Shown here piece by piece: positions 50,601 through 62,555 of a stretch of DNA of 64,000 nt. The notes beneath the pieces are model-generated. The model ran no database searches, was not told where the DNA came from, and saw nothing but the letters and a program-made list of their open reading frames with translations. This DNA is from Lautropia dentalis (GTDB lineage: Bacteria > Pseudomonadota > Gammaproteobacteria > Burkholderiales > Burkholderiaceae_E). The stretch lies in the NCBI RefSeq assembly GCF_003892345.1, contig NZ_RRUE01000001.1, forward strand, positions 1,023,008-1,087,007, written 5' to 3'. Made by a program: the position numbers and the translations under genes. Numbering within the stretch: the first letter of the stretch is position 1; each line of letters opens with the position of its first letter.

Positions 50601-53600
50601 TGCCCTCGCTGATCGTGGTGCTGGATGCACTGCCGCTCAATGCCAACGGCAAGATCGACCGCAAGGCACTGCCCGCGCCGGTATTCGATGGGGGCGAGGC
50701 ATACGAGGCGCCCGAAGGTGAACTGGAAATCCCGCTGGCGCAGATCTGGGCTGAGGCGCTGGGCGTCGAACGTGTGGGCCGGCAGGATAATTTCTTCGAG
50801 CTGGGCGGCCATTCGCTGCTGGCGCTGACACTGGTCGAGCGCATGCGCGCCGCGGGTATTCGCGCGCAGGTGCGCGAGCTGTTCGAACAGCCCGTGCTGT
50901 CGGCCTTTGCAGATGCACTGACACGGGCGCAGGCTGCTGCCCTGGCGCGTGCCGAAGCGGGCGGAATCGTGGGTGAGGGCGCAGGAGAGGGCGCGGTTTA
51001 TGGTGACATGGCCATTCCGCCCAACGGCATTCCGCCAGGCTGCACACACATCACACCGGACATGCTGCCGCTGGTGCAGCTGACGCAGACGGATATCGAT
51101 GCGATTGCACGGCAGACACCTGATGGCATGGCCAATGTGCAGGATATTTATCCGCTGGCCCCGCTGCAGGAAGGCATTCTGTTCCATCACCAGCTGCAGC
51201 AGGAAGGGGATGCCTACCTGAAACCGACGCTGCTGGCCTTCGACAGCCGCGAACGGCTGGAAAGCTTCGTGGCCAGCCTGAACGAGGTGGTGGCGCGTCA
51301 CGACATCCTGCGCACGGCGGTGCTGTGGGATGGTCTTTCGCAACCGGTACAGGTGGTGAACCGGCAGGCACGGGTCGGGCTGGAATGGGCCGATGTTTCG
51401 GGTGCAGACAATGCTTCTTTCCATGCCGGTGCAGACAAAGCCTCTTCCCATGCTGGTGCAGACACGGCAGACGATGCGCTCGCCCGGCTCACCCGCCTGA
51501 TCGATCCGGCCCATCACCGGCTGGATGTGCGCAGGGCACCAATGCTGCGTCTGGTGGCGGCCGAGGACGGCACGGGCCGCTGGCTGCTTGCCGTAGTGCT
51601 GCATCACCTGATCAGCGACCACACCACACTGGAACGCATCGTGCACGAAATCGGCCTGCTGCAGCAGGGGCGCCGTGCGGAATTGCCCCCGGTGGTGCCG
51701 TTCCGCAATTTCGTGGCACAGGCTGTGCTGGGTGCCGACGAGGCGACACACGAAGTCTTCTTCACCGACATGCTGGGCGACATCGAGGAGACGACGGCTC
51801 CGTTTGGTATTCTCGATGTGATGGGTGATGGCAGCACCGTGGAGGAAATCCACCATCCGCTGCCGGCAGTGCTGTCGGCACGGATCCGGCAGGTGGCCCG
51901 TGCACAGAGGGTGAGCGCGGCCAGCGTGTTCCATCTGGCATGGGCGCTGGTGCTGTCGGCCGCCAGTGGCCAGAGTAGCCCGGTATTTGGCACGGTGCTG
52001 TTTGGGCGCATGGGCGGTGTGGAAGGTGCCGATCAGGCCATGGGCATGTTCATCAACACGCTGCCGGTGCGCATCGATGTGGGCCGGGTTTCGGCGCAGG
52101 AAGCGCTGAAGGCCACGCATGCACGCCTGACGGCGCTGCTGCGGCACGAGCACGCCAGCCTTTCCCAGGCCCAGCGCTGCAGCCGCGTGCCCGCAGGGGC
52201 GCCGCTGTTCACCGCCATGCTGAACTATCGCTATATTGCGAAGGCCGATCCGGCCGAGGATGCACGGGTGTGGGCCGGCATGAGCGTGCTGGGGGGCGAG
52301 GAACGCACCAATTATCCGTTCGACCTGTCGGTGGACGAGACGGGCGACGGGTTCACGCTGGTGCCCCAGATCGATGTGCGCATTGGCGCGGCACCGATTG
52401 CCGGTTATGTGCAGCGTGCACTGGAAGTGCTGGTCGACCGGCTGGCAACAAACAGCGAGCGCCCGCTGGCCGAGCTGTCGGTGCTGCCCCAGGAGGAAGC
52501 GCAGCGGCTGGTCGTGCTGGGGCTGGGCGCGAACAGTACCCATGGCGTATTTGCCTTCCGCCGCTTCGAAGCCCATGCGGCCGAACGGCCTGATGCCGTG
52601 GCCCTCATGTTCGAAGGCCAGTCGTTGAGCTACGCGGAAGTCAACGCCCGCGCCAATCGGATCGCCCATGCGCTGATCGCCCTCGGTGTGGGCGCAGACA
52701 CGCGCGTCGGCATCGCGGTGGAGCGCTCACCCGAGATGATCATCGGCCTGCTGGCCATCCAGAAGGCGGGGGGTGCCTATGTACCGCTGGACCCGGCCTA
52801 TCCGGCAGACCGTCTGGTGCACATGATGCAGGACAGCGGCCTGCGCTGGGTGCTGACGCAGGCGCATCTGCAAAATGTGCTGCCGAAGGTGGCGAGTGTG
52901 ACACTGCTCGACATGGCGGTGCTGGAGAATGAATCAGCCGCTTTGCGGCCGGCTGACGGCGAGCATGCAGCAGAAGGTCATGCGTCGTCATCTGGCCAGA
53001 ATGACGGTGCAGACAACACCCCTGCATTCCAGTTGTCTGCCACGGGTGCTTCAACGTTCGCGGGCAGGGATGACGCATCCACACGCAATCCGTCTGTGCC
53101 CCTTTCGGGTGGCAACCTTGCGTACGTAATCTACACCTCGGGCTCCACCGGCATGCCCAAGGGTGTGGCCATCAGCCATGCCGCACTGGCGGCCCATGCC
53201 GAAGTCTCCATCGGCTTCTTTGGGCTGACGGCTGCCGAGCGCATGCTGCAGTTCTCGACGATGAACTTCGACGGCTTCGTCGAACAGGTGTTTGGCCCGC
53301 TGAGCGCTGGGGCGAGCATCGTGATTCGCGGGCGGGACATCTGGGACAGCCAGACCTTCCACGAGCACCTGCTGGCCGATGGCATCACGGTGGTGGACCT
53401 GACTACCGCCTACTGGTCACTGCTGGTGCAGGATTTTGCCCAGCGGGGTGTTAAGGACTACGGCCGGCTGCGGCAGGTGCATGCCGGCGGCGAGGCCATG
53501 CCACCGGAAGTGATCGGCGCATGGCGCCGTGCCGGGATGCAGCACATCCGGCTGCTCAACACCTATGGTCCGACGGAAGCGACGGTAACAGCGGTGGTGC

Positions 53601-54523
53601 AGGACTGCGCACCCTTCGTGAACGGAAAGCTGCCGCTGCCGGTGCAGATGCCGATTGGTGAGGTACTGCCGGGCCGGCAGGTGCACGTGCTGGATGGCAA
53701 TCTGAACCCGGTGCCGATGGGCGTGGTGGGGGAGCTGTACATCGGTGGCGAGCTGCTGGCACGCGGCTATGTGAACCGGCCGGAGCTGACGGCCGAGCGG
53801 TTCATTGCCAATCCGTTTGCTGAGGGTACACGTCTGTACCGCACCGGCGACATCGTGCGCTGGAACGAACGGGGCCAGCTGGAGTATCTGGGCCGCATCG
53901 ACGATCAGATCAAGGTGCGTGGTTTCCGGGTGGAGCTGGGCGAAGTGGAGTCGCAGCTGCTGCAGGTGCCGGGAGTACGTGAAGCGGTGGTGGTGGCGCG
54001 CGATACCCCGCAGGGCACGCAACTGGCGGGCTATGTGTCGGGACATTCCGGACAGCTACTGGATGGTTCCGCCCTGCGACAGGCATTGAAGGCTGTATTG
54101 CCGGATTACATGGTCCCAGCCGCCATCACGGTGCTGGACAGACTGCCGCTCAACGCCAACGGCAAGATCGACCGCCGGGCGCTACCCGAACCGGTATTCG
54201 ATACCGGCGATGCGTACGAGGCTCCCGAAGGCAAACTGGAAACGCAGCTTGCGTCCATCTGGGCCGAAGTGCTGGGCGTGGAGCGCTTGGGCCGTCACGA
54301 CAATTTCTTCGAGCTGGGCGGGCACTCGCTGCTGGCGCTGCGGGCGGTCAACCAGATGAAGAGCACGCTGTCGCTGCCGGTGACACTGGACATGCTGTTC
54401 CTCGCACATGATCTGGCGGATCTGGCGGCGCGCCTGCCTGCCGCGCAGCGCAACACGGATACGGCGGACCTGCATGCGCTGGACGCCTTCATGGATGAAC
54501 TGCTGGAAGACGACGATGAGTGA
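32675..54523 (+). CDS. Six-module NRPS, 7282 residues
   Basis: Start supported by AGGAG before the ATG. A short docking region and an Ala/Gly-rich linker (about 29-110) precede six C-A-T modules. Carrier serines: S1219, S2391, S3671, S4876, S6047, S7218. Module 1 has an ordinary condensation domain (HHIVCDE, H308). Modules 2-6 have dual condensation/epimerisation domains with the extra N-terminal motif HHQLQQEGD (H1342, H2515, H3790, H4999, H6171) besides a HHLISDH motif (H1535, H2705, H3929, H5167, H6310). Codes read by eye: A1 DVWHISLIDK (Ser), A2 DADNIGAIAK (unclear, perhaps basic), A3 DADDQGLVTK (unclear), A4 DGEDHGTVTK (ornithine/lysine-like), A5 DVLHIIMIDK (Ser-like but altered), A6 DGEDHGTVTK. 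Dual domains predict D-residues from modules 1-5 and an L-residue from module 6. The acidic C-terminus ([13 protein letters not shown]) is probably a docking tail for the next protein. Several domains carry Ala/Thr/Gly-rich inserts. Confidence 0.95.
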   Translation: MSSKEQRDALRSQLSPAQRAALQARLRGGARARTAGAAGAAGDASAAAGTAAGAGAGTAPGAGVVPGAGAGVVAGTGAAGAGVAPGAGAASGSRAVPGRGVVPGARAAGVSRQQTVPHRPDAAADTVLSFAQMRQWFLWQMDPSTTAYHMCGGLKLRGRLDAARLRQALQAVVDHHPSLRTTFHAGESGEVWQRVHPQLVLDVPLLDMTAGRVAAEAATEVLDATQNVAATQNMAATGAVTRAASTAAAATATAAVQADAPANATATLVERQVARLSHEPFDLTRGPLLRAQLLRTAPDEHHLLVVVHHIVCDEWSVQLIIDELARRYRAAVLGETVQMPEPAITYADYAHWQKQWIDTEPARQQRDWWRTQLGSADDVLALPTDHPRHADGKYRVAFEGTTLDRALVARLQAFARSQGGTLFMTLLTAFHAWLYRHVGLDTIRVGIPSASRHLPETQGVVGLFVNTLVVQTMPENARSLDALFAQVRDAVLQAQSHPDIPFDHLVEVLQPTRHYGVHPVFQVMFNHLRQSRRDAENWPQLTVERLHFAEPDAQFELTLQTVEDENGNVTIRFSCARELFEPATLTRMVQRYVALLEQLADAGTAQARIDARPLVDAAERQQLAQWSENTQTFSAFPAVHALIENQVAANPDAVAVAFDDTTLSYRELNARANRLAHHLLAQGIGTDSRVGVSLYRSPDMVVALLAVLKAGGAYVPLDPDLPVQRLAGMLHDSGARLLLTHADLLKTWSGTEPVFPPVPAMALDVLDTRGCSDANPGLPVHDEQLAYVIYTSGSTGAPKGAGNRHRALSNRLQWMQQAYGLTAQDVVLQKTPFSFDVSVWEFFWPLMQGATLAVARPGDHRDPQRLRELIDHHGVTTLHFVPSMLQAFLQYEGVQDCTSLRRIICSGEALPVPVAQRTREMLPGAALHNLYGPTEAAIDVTSWTCTGEIPASVPIGAPISGIATHVLDAALNPVAPGMVGELYLGGIGLARGYVGRPDLTADRFVASPFGQTGERLYRTGDLVCWNAQGQLEYLGRIDEQVKIRGFRVELGEVAAQLRRQPGVREAVVVARQTPRGLQLVGYVSLQAGSAGEAVPATVPGAGLDTESARLQDRTGVAQPGQETGHGEMRDTAATLRQSLAAVLPDYMVPSVIMVLQALPLNANGKIDRKALPEPVFDAGDAYEAPEGELETQLAQLWAEVLGVERVGRQDNFFELGGHSLLALTLVERMRAAGIRAQVRELFEQPLLSAFADALAQAQAAALARAEAGGNAGEGAGEGAYDEIAIPPNGIPDGCTHITPEMLPLVQLTQAEIDSVAGQTPGGMANVQDIYPLAPLQEGMLFHHQLQQEGDAYVTPTLLAFDTRERLERFVASLNEVVARHDILRTAVLWEGLSKPVQVVNRTARVELAWADFSETEKTLPAGNVFPVFPTAPDNAGNASDDIHGTGAAGATYAGAVTEDDVLARLARLTDPAHHRLDVRKAPMLHLVAVEDPLPRVPSGSALSGDSAHAGTAIQAASAQENVATHGRWLLSVSLHHLISDHTTLERIVHEIGLLQQGRSSELPPVVPFRNFVAQAVLGRDEAAEEVFFRDMLGDIEETTAPFGLLDVQGDGSTVEEIRHPLPTALSASIRQVARAQGVSAASVFHLAWAMVLSATSGQSSPVFGTVLFGRMGGGEGADSAMGMFINSLPIRIGAGSQPVREALKATHARLVALLRHEHASLAQAQRCSAVPAGAPLFTAMLNYRYTGQAGVEELQARTGMRVLGGKERSNYPFSLSIDDDGRALTLVPQVDVRIGARRVADLVQQALQVLTDALQQATPVAIDALSVLPGHERERLARWGGNAPVYSTERPIHRLIEDQVARTPDAIALCFEGESLSYRQLNERANRLAHLLLHRGMKPETRVGVALERSSEVVVAMLAILKAGGAYVPLDLQYPAERLAWIMQASDMHAVISSRAHRQQMTHAGVDVILPEDIDWQRYPADNPDVALHGENLAYVIYTSGSTGAPKGVSVAHGPLAMHIQAIADIFDMRADDRALHTFSFSFDAAGDLWIVPLIRGAGVWITPDILLQTDDLKQRIQRDRLTVINLPPAYVRQLCNDLQPGELSVRVCIVGGEAFGRDDYRNIVHKLRAERVVNAYGPTETIIATSMCVWQQGERESERALYMPIGNPVGSRRVHILDEQLRHVPVGVAGELYVGGIGLARGYLGRPDLSSDRFVADPFSQNGARLYRTGDLVKWNEQGQLEYLARIDHQVKVRGYRVELGEIESRLADIDAVREAVVTIVPAAGGAQLVAYVAAQPGALLDARDLKAQLARVLPDYMVPSAIMVLEALPLNANGKIDRKALPAPVFDAGDAYEAPEGELETQLAQLWAEVLGVERVGRSSNFFELGGHSLLALTLVERMRAAGIRAQVRELFEQPVLSAFADALVQAQAAALARAEAGESAGEGAGKGAAYGNIAIPPKGIPDGCTHITPEMLPLVQLTQADIVTVAAQVPGGMANVQDIYPLAPLQEGMLFHHQLQQEGDAYVTPTLLAFDTRERLERFVASLNEVVARHDILRTAVLWEGLSKPVQVVNRTARVELMWADFSETEKALTAGNVSPVSPDNAGNAIGGIHGTGSADAAHAGAGTEDDVLARLTRLTDPAHHRLDVRKAPLLHLVAVEDPSPRVPSGTALSGDSAHAGSDVQDASVQGNVATRGRWLLSVSLHHLISDHTTLERMVHEIGLLQQGRSSELPPVVPFRNFVAQAVLGRDETAEEAFFRDMLGDIEETTAPFGMLDVQGDGSGVEALKQPVPAALSAQIRQVARAQGVSAASVFHLAWAMVLSATSGQRSPVFGTVLFGRMGGVAGADDAMGMFINTLPVRIDVGRETAGEALRRTHARLTALLRHEHASLARAQRCSGVPASAPLFTAMLNYRYISQTGADAVQAWEGMAVLGGQERSNYPFDVSVDDAGEGFVLDVQVDRQIGAGRIAGYLQQALAQLVDAAVSARAQPLGSLSVLTAEEMQKLAMLGQGANSADGVKAAVDADDADGLHAFAFRRFEVHAAERPNAVALVFEGPALSYGEVNARANRIAHALIAHGVGVDTRVGMAVERSPEMIIGLLAIHKAGAAYVPLDPAYPADRLVHMMQDSGLRWVLTQTHLKNALPKVAGVELLDIAALEREDGTVFSRAIGSPSENGSEAGRPNGEDAFSGIDSPSKKAASGEKATLSENPSVPFAPDGLAYVIYTSGSTGTPKGVGISHRALAGHCDAAMARLGLSEADRVLQFSTVNFDAFVDQVFAPLAAGASLVIRGQDVWDSSTLHQRLLADGITVLDLTTAHASVLVQDLARRGVKDFGRLRQLQVGGEAMSPGLLRIWHDAGMAHVRLLNLYGPTEAVVTATAQDCILPAQAEDPEHAQAQDAAYGQGQDKARVSQPPQVPIGRPLNGRQLYVLDDALNPVPEGVAGELYIGGELLARGYVNQPELTAERFIANPFAGIDGTDGEAGTDIACETDGAVTVGAGTGAGSRLYRTGDIVRWNAQGQLEYLGRADEQVKVRGFRVELGEVEAQLLKQPGVREAVVVARETPQGTQLAGYVSGHAGQNLDGSVLRQALKAVLPDYMVPPAIMVLDALPLNANGKIDRKALPAPVFDAGDAYEAPEGELEMQLAQLWADVLGVERVGRSSNFFELGGHSLLALMLVERMRAAGIRAQVRELFEQPVLSAFADALAQAQAAALARAEAGEIVGEGAYGDIVIPPNGIPAGCTHITPDMLPLVQLTQADIDTVAAQVPGGMANVQDIYPLAPLQEGMLFHHQLQQEGDAYVTPTLLAFDTRERLERFVASLNEVVARHDILRTAVLWEGLSKPVQVVNRQAHVVLEWPDIDNAVPADAVAHPDAAADTGAVAVSDVRTQLESLIDPTGHRIDVRRAPMIRLLAAQDAANDRWLLQLASHHLISDHTTLERMVHEIGLLQQGRSSELPPVVPFRNFVAQAVLGADEAAHEAFFTGMLGDIEETTAPFGILDVMGDGSTVEEIHHPLPADLSARIRQVARAQGVSAASVFHLAWALVLSATSGQNSPVFGTVLFGRMGGVAGADQAMGMFINTLPVRIDVGRASAQEALKATHGRLAALLKHEHASLALAQRCSRVPAGAPLFTALLNYRYMTPDSHADGQDQAWAGMSVLGGEERTNYPFDLSVDETGDGFTLVPQIDLRIGAARMAGYMQQAVEALVQCLERGETRPLAELSVLPQGEAQRLAVLGQGANSADGAKAAVDAYDADGLHAFAFRRFEAHTAERPDAVALVFEGQSLSYAEVNASANRIAHALIAHGVGADMRVGIAVERSPEMIIGLLAIQKAGGAYVPLDPAYPADRLVHMMQDSGLRWVLTQAHLQNALPRVEGVGLLDIAEIGKDASSENPFVTLAPDSLAYVIYTSGSTGMPKGVAISHAALAAHAEVSIGFFGLTAAERMLQFSTMNFDGFVEQVFGPLSAGASIVIRGRDIWDSQTFHEHMLADGITVVDLTTAYWSLLVQDFAQRGVKDYGRLRQVHAGGEAMPPEVIGAWRRAGMQHIRLLNTYGPTEATVTAVVQDCAPYVNGELPLPVQMPIGEVLPGRQVHVLDGNLNPVPMGVAGELYIGGELLARGYVNRPELTAERFIANPFVDDFAQSQQVQGAEGQGTIHGISSRLYRTGDIVRWNERGQLEYLGRIDDQIKVRGFRVELGEVESQLLKLPGVREAVVVARETAQGTQLAGYVSGYSAAGIGATDATGATDATGTTGTTGATGATTATASTAAAHTAGLPDPSSEEYPGQKLDGSILRQALKAVLPDYMVPSVIMVLDTLPLNTNGKIDRKALPAPVFDAGEAYEAPEGELETQLAQLWANVLGVECVGRSSNFFELGGHSLLALTLVERMRAAGIRAQVRELFEQPVLSAFADALAQAQAAALARAEGGGNAGEGAGEGAYGEIAIPPNGIRAGCTHITPDMLSLVQLTQAEIDSVAGQTPGGMANVQDIYPLAPLQEGMLFHHQLQQEGDAYVTPTLLAFDTRERLERFVASLNEVVVRHDILRTAVLWEGLSKPVQVVNRQAQVALEWPGIGSTGASAHTPSDVPAGAGKSEGADEYLVTKALPNADVHQRTDVTADAGAVAVPDVRAQLESLIDPTRHRIDVRSAPMIRLLAAQDEKNSRWLLQLAFHHLISDHTTLERIVHEIGLLQQGRSSALPPVVPFRNFVAQAVLARDDAAHEAFFQQMLGSVQETTAPFGLLDVQGGGAQFNEHHERLSDDLSARIRAMARQQGVSAASVFHLAWAMLVSATSGQGSPVFGTVLFGRMTGAEGVDSAMGMFINTLPVRLRLDHQSVARALAHTHDVLAALLRHEMAPLAMAQRCADLPSGSPLFTALINYRHDSAGEDGADAGWEGVRVLSEEERTNYPFSLAVNDPARGAFGLSMQIDGPVSAQRISTYLVRLLETLLDALASSPGAPLESLTVVTPTEEAQLLQWGVNAERHPFTCPVHELIAQQAQARPDRTALVFGAQRMSYGELNACANQLARHLLAQGVQRDDRVGIAAERSLDMLVGLLAIMKTGAAYVPLEPTLPADRLQYMIEDSRLQLLVLQPKFRNDLRAALPASGNIRMVLLDGTDWAQASTENPSVPVHRNGLAYVMYTSGSTGKPKGVGNRHVSLFNQLVWMEALFQSGGNDVVLQKTPYSFDVSLLELFWPLTNGSTLVIAAPGDHRDPARLMDVIRTHGVTTIHFVPSMLQAFMAHDVAAHCASLKRIICIGEALPASVTHDVLQRLPQVDLYNMYGPTEAAIDVTSWLCRPDDVLNVPIGRPVSDTRAYVLDAALRLVPQGTMGELYLGGISLARGYVNRPDLTAERFVASPFGEGGERLYRTGDLVRWNDAGQLEYLGRIDEQVKVRGFRIELGEVEAQLLQVPGVREAVVVARGTAQGTQLVGYVSGLSAGSAGASSREAADAASDANGRDDELDGADIRQRLKAALPDYMVPSLIVVLDALPLNANGKIDRKALPAPVFDGGEAYEAPEGELEIPLAQIWAEALGVERVGRQDNFFELGGHSLLALTLVERMRAAGIRAQVRELFEQPVLSAFADALTRAQAAALARAEAGGIVGEGAGEGAVYGDMAIPPNGIPPGCTHITPDMLPLVQLTQTDIDAIARQTPDGMANVQDIYPLAPLQEGILFHHQLQQEGDAYLKPTLLAFDSRERLESFVASLNEVVARHDILRTAVLWDGLSQPVQVVNRQARVGLEWADVSGADNASFHAGADKASSHAGADTADDALARLTRLIDPAHHRLDVRRAPMLRLVAAEDGTGRWLLAVVLHHLISDHTTLERIVHEIGLLQQGRRAELPPVVPFRNFVAQAVLGADEATHEVFFTDMLGDIEETTAPFGILDVMGDGSTVEEIHHPLPAVLSARIRQVARAQRVSAASVFHLAWALVLSAASGQSSPVFGTVLFGRMGGVEGADQAMGMFINTLPVRIDVGRVSAQEALKATHARLTALLRHEHASLSQAQRCSRVPAGAPLFTAMLNYRYIAKADPAEDARVWAGMSVLGGEERTNYPFDLSVDETGDGFTLVPQIDVRIGAAPIAGYVQRALEVLVDRLATNSERPLAELSVLPQEEAQRLVVLGLGANSTHGVFAFRRFEAHAAERPDAVALMFEGQSLSYAEVNARANRIAHALIALGVGADTRVGIAVERSPEMIIGLLAIQKAGGAYVPLDPAYPADRLVHMMQDSGLRWVLTQAHLQNVLPKVASVTLLDMAVLENESAALRPADGEHAAEGHASSSGQNDGADNTPAFQLSATGASTFAGRDDASTRNPSVPLSGGNLAYVIYTSGSTGMPKGVAISHAALAAHAEVSIGFFGLTAAERMLQFSTMNFDGFVEQVFGPLSAGASIVIRGRDIWDSQTFHEHLLADGITVVDLTTAYWSLLVQDFAQRGVKDYGRLRQVHAGGEAMPPEVIGAWRRAGMQHIRLLNTYGPTEATVTAVVQDCAPFVNGKLPLPVQMPIGEVLPGRQVHVLDGNLNPVPMGVVGELYIGGELLARGYVNRPELTAERFIANPFAEGTRLYRTGDIVRWNERGQLEYLGRIDDQIKVRGFRVELGEVESQLLQVPGVREAVVVARDTPQGTQLAGYVSGHSGQLLDGSALRQALKAVLPDYMVPAAITVLDRLPLNANGKIDRRALPEPVFDTGDAYEAPEGKLETQLASIWAEVLGVERLGRHDNFFELGGHSLLALRAVNQMKSTLSLPVTLDMLFLAHDLADLAARLPAAQRNTDTADLHALDAFMDELLEDDDE
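45890..46580 (+). repeat. Adenylation-domain tract of module 4 (near-identical copy)
   Basis: This 691-bp stretch, from the ATP-loop codons to the IANPF codons, has the same length as 53129-53819 and 60207-60897 and differs from them at roughly 20 scattered positions by eye. It carries one of the three DGEDHGTVTK codes. Confidence 0.85.
46884..46980 (+). repeat. Short Ala/Thr/Gly codon repeats in module 4
   Basis: About 32 codons of degenerate GAT/GTT-type repeats (residues such as [16 protein letters not shown]) form an insert in the adenylation C-terminal subdomain, between VSGY and LDGSILRQ. Other modules have only a few residues here, so this is a local expansion. Confidence 0.8.
53129..53819 (+). 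repeat. Adenylation-domain tract of module 6, identical to 60207-60897
   Basis: Read line against line I found no difference over 691 bp between this tract in the six-module gene and 60207-60897 in the next gene, offset 7078 bp. Sequence on both sides of the tract then differs sharply, which marks the edges of a conversion or duplication patch. Confidence 0.9.
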
Positions 54524-57500
54524 CCCGATGCTGACCCGACTGGCCGAGCGGTTTGCGCAGCTCTCGCCCGCGCAGCGCAGAAAGTTCTACCAGAAGCTGC
54601 AGGACCAGGGGCAGTCGTGGACGCAGTTTCCCATCGTGCCGGCTCCGGTGCCGGCAGATGGTGGCGCACCGCTGTCCTACGCCCAGCAGCGGCAGTGGTT
54701 TCTGTGGCAGCTCGACCGGGCAAGCAGCGCCTATCACCTGAGCAGTGCGCTGCGCTGGCGTGGTGCGCTGGACGTGCCGGCGCTGATACGCAGCTTCGGG
54801 CGGCTGGCAGACCGGCACCCGCAGCTGAAGGTCCGGTTCGGGGCGAAGCCGGATGGAAGCGTATGCCAGTATGTGGATGAAGCCTGCATCCCGACCGTGG
54901 AACAGGCAGATGTGCATGACCTGAAAGCCGAAGCACAGACGGCGCGCGTGCAGCAGCTCGTGCAGCAATGGCAGCAGACCCCGTTCGATCTGGAAGCAGG
55001 GCACCTGCTGCGGGTGGGGCTGATCCGGCTGGCCGCAGAGGAGCATGTGCTGGTCGTGGTGGTGCACCACATCATTGCCGATGACTGGTCCCTGCAGCTG
55101 CTGGTGCAGGAATTCGGGCAGATCTACGATGGGGCTGTACAGGGAAAGCAGGCGGCACTTCCGACGCTGCCCATTCATTACACCGATTATGCAGCCTGGC
55201 AGCGTAGCTGGATGGAAGCCGGGGAGAGTGACCGGCAGCTGGCCTACTGGACGGCATGCCTGCAGGGCGAGCGCCCGGTGCTGGAACTGCCGGCCGATGC
55301 ACCACGCCGGGCCGACGGGCATTACACGGTGGCCAGCCAGCAGCGGGTGATCGATGGCCCACTGGCCGAAGGCATACGCCAGCTTTGTGCGCGCGAGCGA
55401 CTGACGCCCTTCATGGTGTTTCTGGCGGCCTTTCAGCTGCTGCTGGCACGCCATACCGGGCTTTCGGACATCAGCGTGGGTATTCCGGTGTCCAACCGCA
55501 ACCGGCCCGAGCTGGAAGGGCTGGTGGGATTTTTCGTCAATACCCAGGTGCTGCGCACCGTGATGCACGAGGGGCTCGGCCTGCGGCAGCTGCTGGCGCA
55601 GGTCCGGCAGACTGCCATTGGTGCACAGGCCCATCAGGACATGCCCTTCGACCAGCTGGTCGAGGCCCTGCATCCCGTGCGTACACCGGGGGTGAATCCC
55701 CTGTTTCAGGTGATGTTCAATTACCTGACCGAGGACGCGGTACCGCAGCAGGTAGCGCTGCCGGATGCCGTGCTGGAATCGTACCCGCTGGGCACCCAGG
55801 GGGCACAGTTCGAGCTGGTGATGAACACCGTGGAGGCGCCGGACGGTACCTTCCATGTGGGCCTGTCGTGGGCGGAGGAACTGTTCCGGGCAGAAACCAT
55901 CGAACGCATGCTTTCGCATGTCGGGCAGATTCTGGATGCGATGGTGCATCACCCCGACATGCCCATCGGAAACGTGCCGTTGCTGTCGGCCGCGGAGCAA
56001 ACAGACCTGCAGGCATGGGGATGCAATGCTCACCAGCATGCGTCGCTCGATCTGGTGCTGAACTCCCTCGCGCGCCACGTGCACACCAAACCAGCGGACA
56101 CGGCCCTGCTGTTCGGTTCGGACAGCCTGTCGTATGAAGCGCTGGACCGCCGTGCGGAAACCCTGGCACGGAACCTGCGTGCCCGGGGCGTGTGCCCCGA
56201 GGACCGGGTGGGCATATTCCAGGAACGCTCGCTGGATCTGGTGGTGTCGATGCTGGGCATTCTGAAGGCCGGCGCCGCCTTCGTGCCGCTCGACCCCGAA
56301 CTGCCGGCGCAACGGATTGCATACATGATACAGGACAGCGGCCTGCAGGTAGTGCTCACGCACGAGCGCCTGCGGGCGCAGCTGCCGGCGGTGGCTGGCG
56401 TGAACACGGTTCTGATGGAACAGGCATTGTCTGCTGGAGATGAGCCTGGCAGTGATGCAGGCACCGTGTACGGCCAGAACGACGGAAGTGCTGCGGGAAG
56501 CAAAGAAATACCGTCGGGATCGAACGCGGCCGGTGAAAGGGACAATGCCCGTGTTTCCGCCGTCGGCACGAATATCAGCCCGAACGATCTGCCTGACATT
56601 CATGGCAGCCAGCTGGCTTATGTAATCTACACCTCTGGTTCCACCGGCACCCCGAAGGGCGTGGGGGTGAGCCACCGCAGTCTGGCCAGCTGCATGCAGT
56701 GGATGCAACGTGTGTATGCGCTGGATGAGGATGATACGGTTCTGCACAAGGCGCCCATCGGCTTCGATGTGTCGTGCTGGGAAATATTCTGGCCACTGAC
56801 CAGCGGCGTGCGGCTGGCCATTGCAGCACCGGGTGATCATCGTGATCCGCAGCGCATCTTTGCGCTGATCGAACGGCACCGTGTCACCACCCTGAATTTC
56901 GTGCCGCAGATGCTGCAGGCCTTTCTGGCCAGCCGGCAGGGGCAGCCGACGGGGCTGAAGCATGTGATGGTGGGCGGTGAGGCCATCAGTACGAAGGTCC
57001 AGTCGATGGCCGTGCAGGGGCTGGGTGAGGGTGTGCTGCAGAACCTGTATGGTCCAACCGAAACGACCATTCACGTCACCCGCTGGACCTGCCGGGATGA
57101 CGGTCGCACGCCGGTGCCCATCGGCCGGCCCATCGACGAGACCCAGGCCCATGTGCTGGATGCGGCGCTGAACCCCGTACCCGTGGGTGTGCCAGGCGAG
57201 CTGTACATTGGCGGCAGACTGCTGGCGCGGGGTTATGTGAACCGTCCGGACCTCACGGCCGAACGCTTCGTGGCCGATCCCTTCGATGCCCATGGAGGTC
57301 GGCTGTATCGCACCGGTGATCTGGTGCGCTGGAGCGAAGAAGGCCAGCTGATCTATCTGGGGCGCATCGACGAGCAGGTGAAGGTACGGGGTTTCCGCAT
57401 CGAACTGGGCGAGGTGGAGGCGCAGCTTCTCAAACAGCCCGGCGTACGCGAAGCGGTGGTGGTGGCGCGCGAGACTCCACAGGGCACGCAGCTGGCCGGT

Positions 57501-60500
57501 TATGTCTCGGGCCATGCTCATGCTGGTCAGACGCTGGATGGTTCCGTGCTGCGCCAGGCACTGAAAGCGGTGTTGCCGGATTACATGGCGCCGTCCGCCA
57601 TCATGGTGCTGGAGGCGCTGCCGCTCAATGCCAATGGCAAGATCGACCGCAAGGCACTGCCTGAACCGGTATTGGATGCCGGAGAAGCGTATGAGGCCCC
57701 CGAAGGCGAGCTGGAAACGCAGCTTGCGCAGCTCTGGGCCGAAGTGCTGGGCGTCGAGCGTGTGGGCCGCAGCAGCAATTTCTTCGAACTGGGTGGTCAT
57801 TCGCTGCTGGCGTTGACGCTGGTCGAGCGCATGCGTGCTGCGGGCCTGCGTGCGCAGGTGCGCGAACTGTTCGAACAGCCCGTGCTGTCGGCCTTTGCCG
57901 ATGCGCTGGCACAGGCGCAGGCCGCAGCTCTGGCCCGTGCCGAAGCGGGCGAAGGCATGGGTGAGGGTGCAGGCGAGGGTGCAGCTTACGGCGAAATTAC
58001 CATCTCGCCTAACGGCATTCCGGCCGGCTGCACGCACATCACGCCGGACATGCTGCCGCTGGTGCAGCTCACGCAGGCCGACATCGACACGGTGGCCGAA
58101 CAGGTACCGGGTGGCATGGCCAACGTGCAGGACATCTACCCGCTGGCGCCGCTGCAGGAAGGGATGCTGTTCCACCACCAGCTGCAGCAGGAGGGCGATG
58201 CCTATGTGACGCCGACGCTGCTGGCCTTCGATACGCGCGAACGGCTGGAACGTTTCGTGGCCAGCCTGAACGAAGTGGTCGCCCGCCACGACATCCTGCG
58301 CACGGCCGTGTTGTGGGAGGGCCTGTCGAAGCCGGTGCAGGTGGTGAACCGGCAGGCGCATGTCGTACTGGAATGGCCTGACATCTACAACGTAGCATCT
58401 GCCGGTGCTGGCGCTTACCCAGGTGTAGGGGCAGGATCGGGTGCACTTCCGAACGTATCTGCGGATACATCAACGAATACAGATACGCACCAGAATGCAG
58501 ATGCAATGCCAGACGTGGGCGTTGTTGCTGCCCGTGATGTCCGCACCCATCTGGAAAGCCTGATCGACCCGACGCGTCACCGCATCGACGTGCGCAAGGC
58601 TCCGATGATCCGCCTGCTGGCCGCGCAGGATGCAGCCAACGACCGCTGGCTGCTTCAGCTGGCCTCGCACCACCTGATCAGCGACCACACCACGCTGGAG
58701 CGGATGGTGCACGAGATCGGTTTGCTGCAGCAGGGCCGAAGCAGCGAATTGCCGCCGGTGGTGCCGTTCCGCAATTTCGTGGTACAGGCTGTGCTGGGTG
58801 CCGACGAGGCTGCGCACGAAGCCTTCTTCACCGACATGCTGGGGGATATCGAAGAAACGACTGCTCCCTTCGGCATTCTCGACGTGATGGGCGATGGCAG
58901 CACGGTCGAAGAAATTCACCATCCGCTGCCGGCAGACCTGTCGGTACGGATCCGGCAGGTGGCGCGCGCACAGGGTGTGAGCGCAGCCAGCGTGTTCCAT
59001 CTGGCCTGGGCACTGGTGCTGTCGGCCACGAGCGGGCAGAACAATCCCGTCTTCGGCACGGTGCTGTTTGGCCGGATGGGGGGCGTGGCCGGTGCCGATC
59101 AGGCCATGGGCATGTTCATCAACACGCTGCCGGTACGCATCGATGTGGGCCGCGCCTCGGCGCAGGAAGCGCTGAAAGCCACGCATGGCCGGCTGGCGGC
59201 CCTGCTGAAGCACGAACATGCAAGTCTGCCGCTTGCACAGCGCTGCAGCCGTGTGCCGGCTGGTGCCCTGCTGTTCACGGCCCTGCTGAATTACCGCTAC
59301 ATGGCGCCGGACAGCCATGCCGACGGGCAGGATCAGGCCTGGGCTGGCATGAGCGTGCTGGGTGGCGAGGAGCGTACCAATTACCCGTTCGACCTGTCGG
59401 TGGACGAGACGGGCGATGGGTTCACGCTGGTGCCGCAGATCGATCTGCGCATCGGTGCGGCGCGTATGGCAGGGTACATGCAGCAGGCGGTGGAAGCGCT
59501 GGTGCAGCGCCTTGAGCGTGGTGAAACACGCCCGCTGGCCGAGCTGTCGGTGCTGCCGCAAGTAGAAGCGCAGCGGCTGGCCGTGCTGGGACATGGCATG
59601 CGCGAAGGCAGTAGCGTTATCGCTTCGCACATCGATGGGGTGGCAGCAGAGCACAGAAATGCTGCGGCCGAAGCGGAAAAATCGGCTGAGTCAGATGGGT
59701 TGGCCGGTACGGCCGCTGCGGTCGGGACGGTTGGCAGATTCGGTGAAATCGAACTGAACGCGCTGCCTTTTGCCTTCCGCCGCTTCGAAGCCCATGCGGC
59801 CGAACCGCCCGATGCCGTGGCCCTGGTGTTCGAGGGGCAGTCGCTGAGCTACGCGGAAGTCAACACCCGCGCCAACCGGATCGCCCATGCGCTGATCGCC
59901 CTCGGTGTGGGCGCAGACACGCGCGTCGGCATCGCGGTGGAGCGCTCACCCGAGATGATCATCGGCCTGCTGGCCATCCAGAAGGCGGGGGGTGCCTATG
60001 TACCGCTGGACCCGGCCTATCCGGCAGACCGTCTGGTGCACATGATGTACGACAGCGGCTTGCGCTGGGTGCTGACGCAGGCACATCTGCAAAATGCGCT
60101 GCCGAGGGTGGAGGGTGTCGGGCTGCTGGATATTGCAGAAATCGGGAAAGATGCGTCCAGCGAAAACCCGTTCGTGACACTTGCCCCCGACAGCCTGGCC
60201 TACGTGATCTACACCTCGGGCTCCACCGGCATGCCCAAGGGTGTGGCCATCAGCCATGCCGCACTGGCGGCCCATGCCGAAGTCTCCATCGGCTTCTTTG
60301 GGCTGACGGCTGCCGAGCGCATGCTGCAGTTCTCGACGATGAACTTCGACGGCTTCGTCGAACAGGTGTTTGGCCCGCTGAGCGCTGGGGCGAGCATCGT
60401 GATTCGCGGGCGGGACATCTGGGACAGCCAGACCTTCCACGAGCACCTGCTGGCCGATGGCATCACGGTGGTGGACCTGACTACCGCCTACTGGTCACTG

Positions 60501-62555
60501 CTGGTGCAGGATTTTGCCCAGCGGGGTGTTAAGGACTACGGCCGGCTGCGGCAGGTGCATGCCGGCGGCGAGGCCATGCCACCGGAAGTGATCGGCGCAT
60601 GGCGCCGTGCCGGGATGCAGCACATCCGGCTGCTCAACACCTATGGTCCGACGGAAGCGACGGTAACAGCGGTGGTGCAGGACTGCGCACCCTTCGTGAA
60701 CGGAAAGCTGCCGCTGCCGGTGCAGATGCCGATTGGTGAGGTACTGCCGGGCCGGCAGGTGCACGTGCTGGATGGCAATCTGAACCCGGTGCCGATGGGC
60801 GTGGTGGGGGAGCTGTACATCGGTGGCGAGCTGCTGGCACGCGGCTATGTGAACCGGCCGGAGCTGACGGCCGAGCGGTTCATTGCCAATCCGTTTGTTG
60901 ATGACTTCACGCAGTCTCAGCAGATTCAGGGGGCAGAAGGCTATGTCTCTCGAACGGAGCAGCGTGCTGATGCCGGGGGTTATGAATGTGCAGCAGGCGA
61001 TGGCACTATCCATGGAACCGGCAGCCGTTTGTACCGCACTGGCGATATCGTGCGCTGGAACGAACGGGGCCAGCTGGAGTATCTGGGCCGGATCGATGAC
61101 CAGATCAAGGTACGTGGTTTCCGGGTGGAGCTGGGTGAGGTGGAATCGCAGCTGCTCAAACTGCCCGGCGTGCGCGAAGCCGTGGTGGTGGCACGCGAAA
61201 CCTCGCAGGGCACGCAGCTGGCGGGCTATGTGTCTGGTGATGTGCCGGAAGGCACGGGTGCGGCACATCAGGGTGTATCCGGAATACTGGACGGAGCCGT
61301 CATTCGTCAGATGCTGAAGGCGGCACTGCCGGATTACATGGTGCCATCCGTCATTACGGTGCTGGACAGGCTGCCGCTCAACGCCAACGGCAAGATCAAC
61401 CGTCGGGCACTACCCGAACCGGTATTCGACGCTGGTGATGCGTACGAGGCCCCTGAAGGCGAACTGGAAACGCAGCTCGCGCAGCTCTGGGCCGAAGTGC
61501 TGGGTATCGAGCGTGTGGGCCGTTACGACAATTTCTTCGAGCTGGGCGGCCACTCGCTGCTTGCGCTGACGCTCGTTGGCAGAATCAAGAACAGCGGCCT
61601 GGCTGTGGAGGCCAGTCTGGCGCGGTTGCTGAAAACCCAGACGATTGCGGGGTATGTGGCCGAAGATGGCCATGGACACGAATACTCCCGGCTGCATGCG
61701 GACGGCCTCGAACGCCTGGCGGTAAGCCTCAATCGCTGCGCCGTGCCGAACGCAGCACCGCTCTTCATGGTGCATGAGGGGCGTGGCAGTGTGCTGGATT
61801 ACGTGACGCTGGCACAGGCGTTGGTGGACAAATGTCCCGTCATAGGGCTTTCGTTGGATGCCGCTCGTGTGCCGGGTGACATGATGCAGATTGCCCATCT
61901 GCACGCCAGAACCATCAGAAAAATCCAGCCAGTGGGCGCCGTAAGAGTTGCTGGCTGGTCACTGGGTGGTGCGCTGGCGCCACTCATCGCAAAGGTGCTG
62001 GAAGACGAGGAACGAGAGGTTGCCTGGGTGGGGGCAATCGATCCGTATATCCAGTCACTGGATCGGGAAGATATTTCGCCCGTCGATTTCGTCCGTGCGT
62101 ATGTGCAAAGCCTGGTTTCTGAGGAGGGGGCGAATACTGCGCTTTGCGACAGGAATGTGATTGCCTGGCTGGATGAGGTAAGGAATCTGGGAGATGAGAC
62201 CTTCACCGCTGAATGGGTGAGGGCTTTGACGGAGCACGTCAGGAAGTTAGGGCTTCCCCGTTTGCCTGACGGCCAGGATATGGACGGAAAAGAACTTCAG
62301 CTGGGAAGCGGGGAACTTTCCGACCTGTTTGCTGCTTCATGGAAATTGCACAAGGCCAGCAATGCTCCGTGCGAAGGCGTTCATATTCGCGCGTCCATGA
62401 ACATCTGGTGGGCGGGGGCAGCACGTTCCGAGCACGCAAGCGCGTTTACGGGATGGATGAAGAGCGATACATGTACAGAAAGGGTTCTGTCAGAAGATCA
62501 TGCAGGTATCATCCGGTCGGAAGTTCTGCTAAGGGACATCATATCCATCTCATGA
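54516..62555 (+). CDS. Terminal two-module NRPS with thioesterase
   Basis: A 2679-residue protein from the ATG at 54516, which overlaps the previous stop by 8 bases (coupled translation); N-terminal [20 protein letters not shown] is a probable docking helix. Module 7: ordinary condensation domain (HHIIADD, H184), adenylation domain with code DVWNMGLIHK (Thr-like, same as in the loader), carrier S1096. Module 8: dual condensation/epimerisation domain (H1220 in [10 protein letters not shown]1385 in HHLISDH), adenylation domain with code DGEDHGTVTK, carrier S2347. The A10 motif of module 8 reads [10 protein letters not shown] (Asn for the usual Asp); the key Lys is kept. Thioesterase, about 2400-2679, with nucleophile S2482 in [11 protein letters not shown], releases the product by hydrolysis or cyclisation. 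GC content falls visibly over the thioesterase coding end (after about 61600). Confidence 0.95.
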   Translation: MSDPMLTRLAERFAQLSPAQRRKFYQKLQDQGQSWTQFPIVPAPVPADGGAPLSYAQQRQWFLWQLDRASSAYHLSSALRWRGALDVPALIRSFGRLADRHPQLKVRFGAKPDGSVCQYVDEACIPTVEQADVHDLKAEAQTARVQQLVQQWQQTPFDLEAGHLLRVGLIRLAAEEHVLVVVVHHIIADDWSLQLLVQEFGQIYDGAVQGKQAALPTLPIHYTDYAAWQRSWMEAGESDRQLAYWTACLQGERPVLELPADAPRRADGHYTVASQQRVIDGPLAEGIRQLCARERLTPFMVFLAAFQLLLARHTGLSDISVGIPVSNRNRPELEGLVGFFVNTQVLRTVMHEGLGLRQLLAQVRQTAIGAQAHQDMPFDQLVEALHPVRTPGVNPLFQVMFNYLTEDAVPQQVALPDAVLESYPLGTQGAQFELVMNTVEAPDGTFHVGLSWAEELFRAETIERMLSHVGQILDAMVHHPDMPIGNVPLLSAAEQTDLQAWGCNAHQHASLDLVLNSLARHVHTKPADTALLFGSDSLSYEALDRRAETLARNLRARGVCPEDRVGIFQERSLDLVVSMLGILKAGAAFVPLDPELPAQRIAYMIQDSGLQVVLTHERLRAQLPAVAGVNTVLMEQALSAGDEPGSDAGTVYGQNDGSAAGSKEIPSGSNAAGERDNARVSAVGTNISPNDLPDIHGSQLAYVIYTSGSTGTPKGVGVSHRSLASCMQWMQRVYALDEDDTVLHKAPIGFDVSCWEIFWPLTSGVRLAIAAPGDHRDPQRIFALIERHRVTTLNFVPQMLQAFLASRQGQPTGLKHVMVGGEAISTKVQSMAVQGLGEGVLQNLYGPTETTIHVTRWTCRDDGRTPVPIGRPIDETQAHVLDAALNPVPVGVPGELYIGGRLLARGYVNRPDLTAERFVADPFDAHGGRLYRTGDLVRWSEEGQLIYLGRIDEQVKVRGFRIELGEVEAQLLKQPGVREAVVVARETPQGTQLAGYVSGHAHAGQTLDGSVLRQALKAVLPDYMAPSAIMVLEALPLNANGKIDRKALPEPVLDAGEAYEAPEGELETQLAQLWAEVLGVERVGRSSNFFELGGHSLLALTLVERMRAAGLRAQVRELFEQPVLSAFADALAQAQAAALARAEAGEGMGEGAGEGAAYGEITISPNGIPAGCTHITPDMLPLVQLTQADIDTVAEQVPGGMANVQDIYPLAPLQEGMLFHHQLQQEGDAYVTPTLLAFDTRERLERFVASLNEVVARHDILRTAVLWEGLSKPVQVVNRQAHVVLEWPDIYNVASAGAGAYPGVGAGSGALPNVSADTSTNTDTHQNADAMPDVGVVAARDVRTHLESLIDPTRHRIDVRKAPMIRLLAAQDAANDRWLLQLASHHLISDHTTLERMVHEIGLLQQGRSSELPPVVPFRNFVVQAVLGADEAAHEAFFTDMLGDIEETTAPFGILDVMGDGSTVEEIHHPLPADLSVRIRQVARAQGVSAASVFHLAWALVLSATSGQNNPVFGTVLFGRMGGVAGADQAMGMFINTLPVRIDVGRASAQEALKATHGRLAALLKHEHASLPLAQRCSRVPAGALLFTALLNYRYMAPDSHADGQDQAWAGMSVLGGEERTNYPFDLSVDETGDGFTLVPQIDLRIGAARMAGYMQQAVEALVQRLERGETRPLAELSVLPQVEAQRLAVLGHGMREGSSVIASHIDGVAAEHRNAAAEAEKSAESDGLAGTAAAVGTVGRFGEIELNALPFAFRRFEAHAAEPPDAVALVFEGQSLSYAEVNTRANRIAHALIALGVGADTRVGIAVERSPEMIIGLLAIQKAGGAYVPLDPAYPADRLVHMMYDSGLRWVLTQAHLQNALPRVEGVGLLDIAEIGKDASSENPFVTLAPDSLAYVIYTSGSTGMPKGVAISHAALAAHAEVSIGFFGLTAAERMLQFSTMNFDGFVEQVFGPLSAGASIVIRGRDIWDSQTFHEHLLADGITVVDLTTAYWSLLVQDFAQRGVKDYGRLRQVHAGGEAMPPEVIGAWRRAGMQHIRLLNTYGPTEATVTAVVQDCAPFVNGKLPLPVQMPIGEVLPGRQVHVLDGNLNPVPMGVVGELYIGGELLARGYVNRPELTAERFIANPFVDDFTQSQQIQGAEGYVSRTEQRADAGGYECAAGDGTIHGTGSRLYRTGDIVRWNERGQLEYLGRIDDQIKVRGFRVELGEVESQLLKLPGVREAVVVARETSQGTQLAGYVSGDVPEGTGAAHQGVSGILDGAVIRQMLKAALPDYMVPSVITVLDRLPLNANGKINRRALPEPVFDAGDAYEAPEGELETQLAQLWAEVLGIERVGRYDNFFELGGHSLLALTLVGRIKNSGLAVEASLARLLKTQTIAGYVAEDGHGHEYSRLHADGLERLAVSLNRCAVPNAAPLFMVHEGRGSVLDYVTLAQALVDKCPVIGLSLDAARVPGDMMQIAHLHARTIRKIQPVGAVRVAGWSLGGALAPLIAKVLEDEEREVAWVGAIDPYIQSLDREDISPVDFVRAYVQSLVSEEGANTALCDRNVIAWLDEVRNLGDETFTAEWVRALTEHVRKLGLPRLPDGQDMDGKELQLGSGELSDLFAASWKLHKASNAPCEGVHIRASMNIWWAGAARSEHASAFTGWMKSDTCTERVLSEDHAGIIRSEVLLRDIISIS
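60207..60897 (+). repeat. Adenylation-domain tract of module 8, identical to 53129-53819
   Basis: This is the partner of the module 6 tract. Immediately before (about 60080-60206) and after (60898-60943) it the sequence instead follows module 4 (45769-45889 and 46581 onward), so module 8 is a patchwork of module 4-like and module 6-like DNA. Confidence 0.9.
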
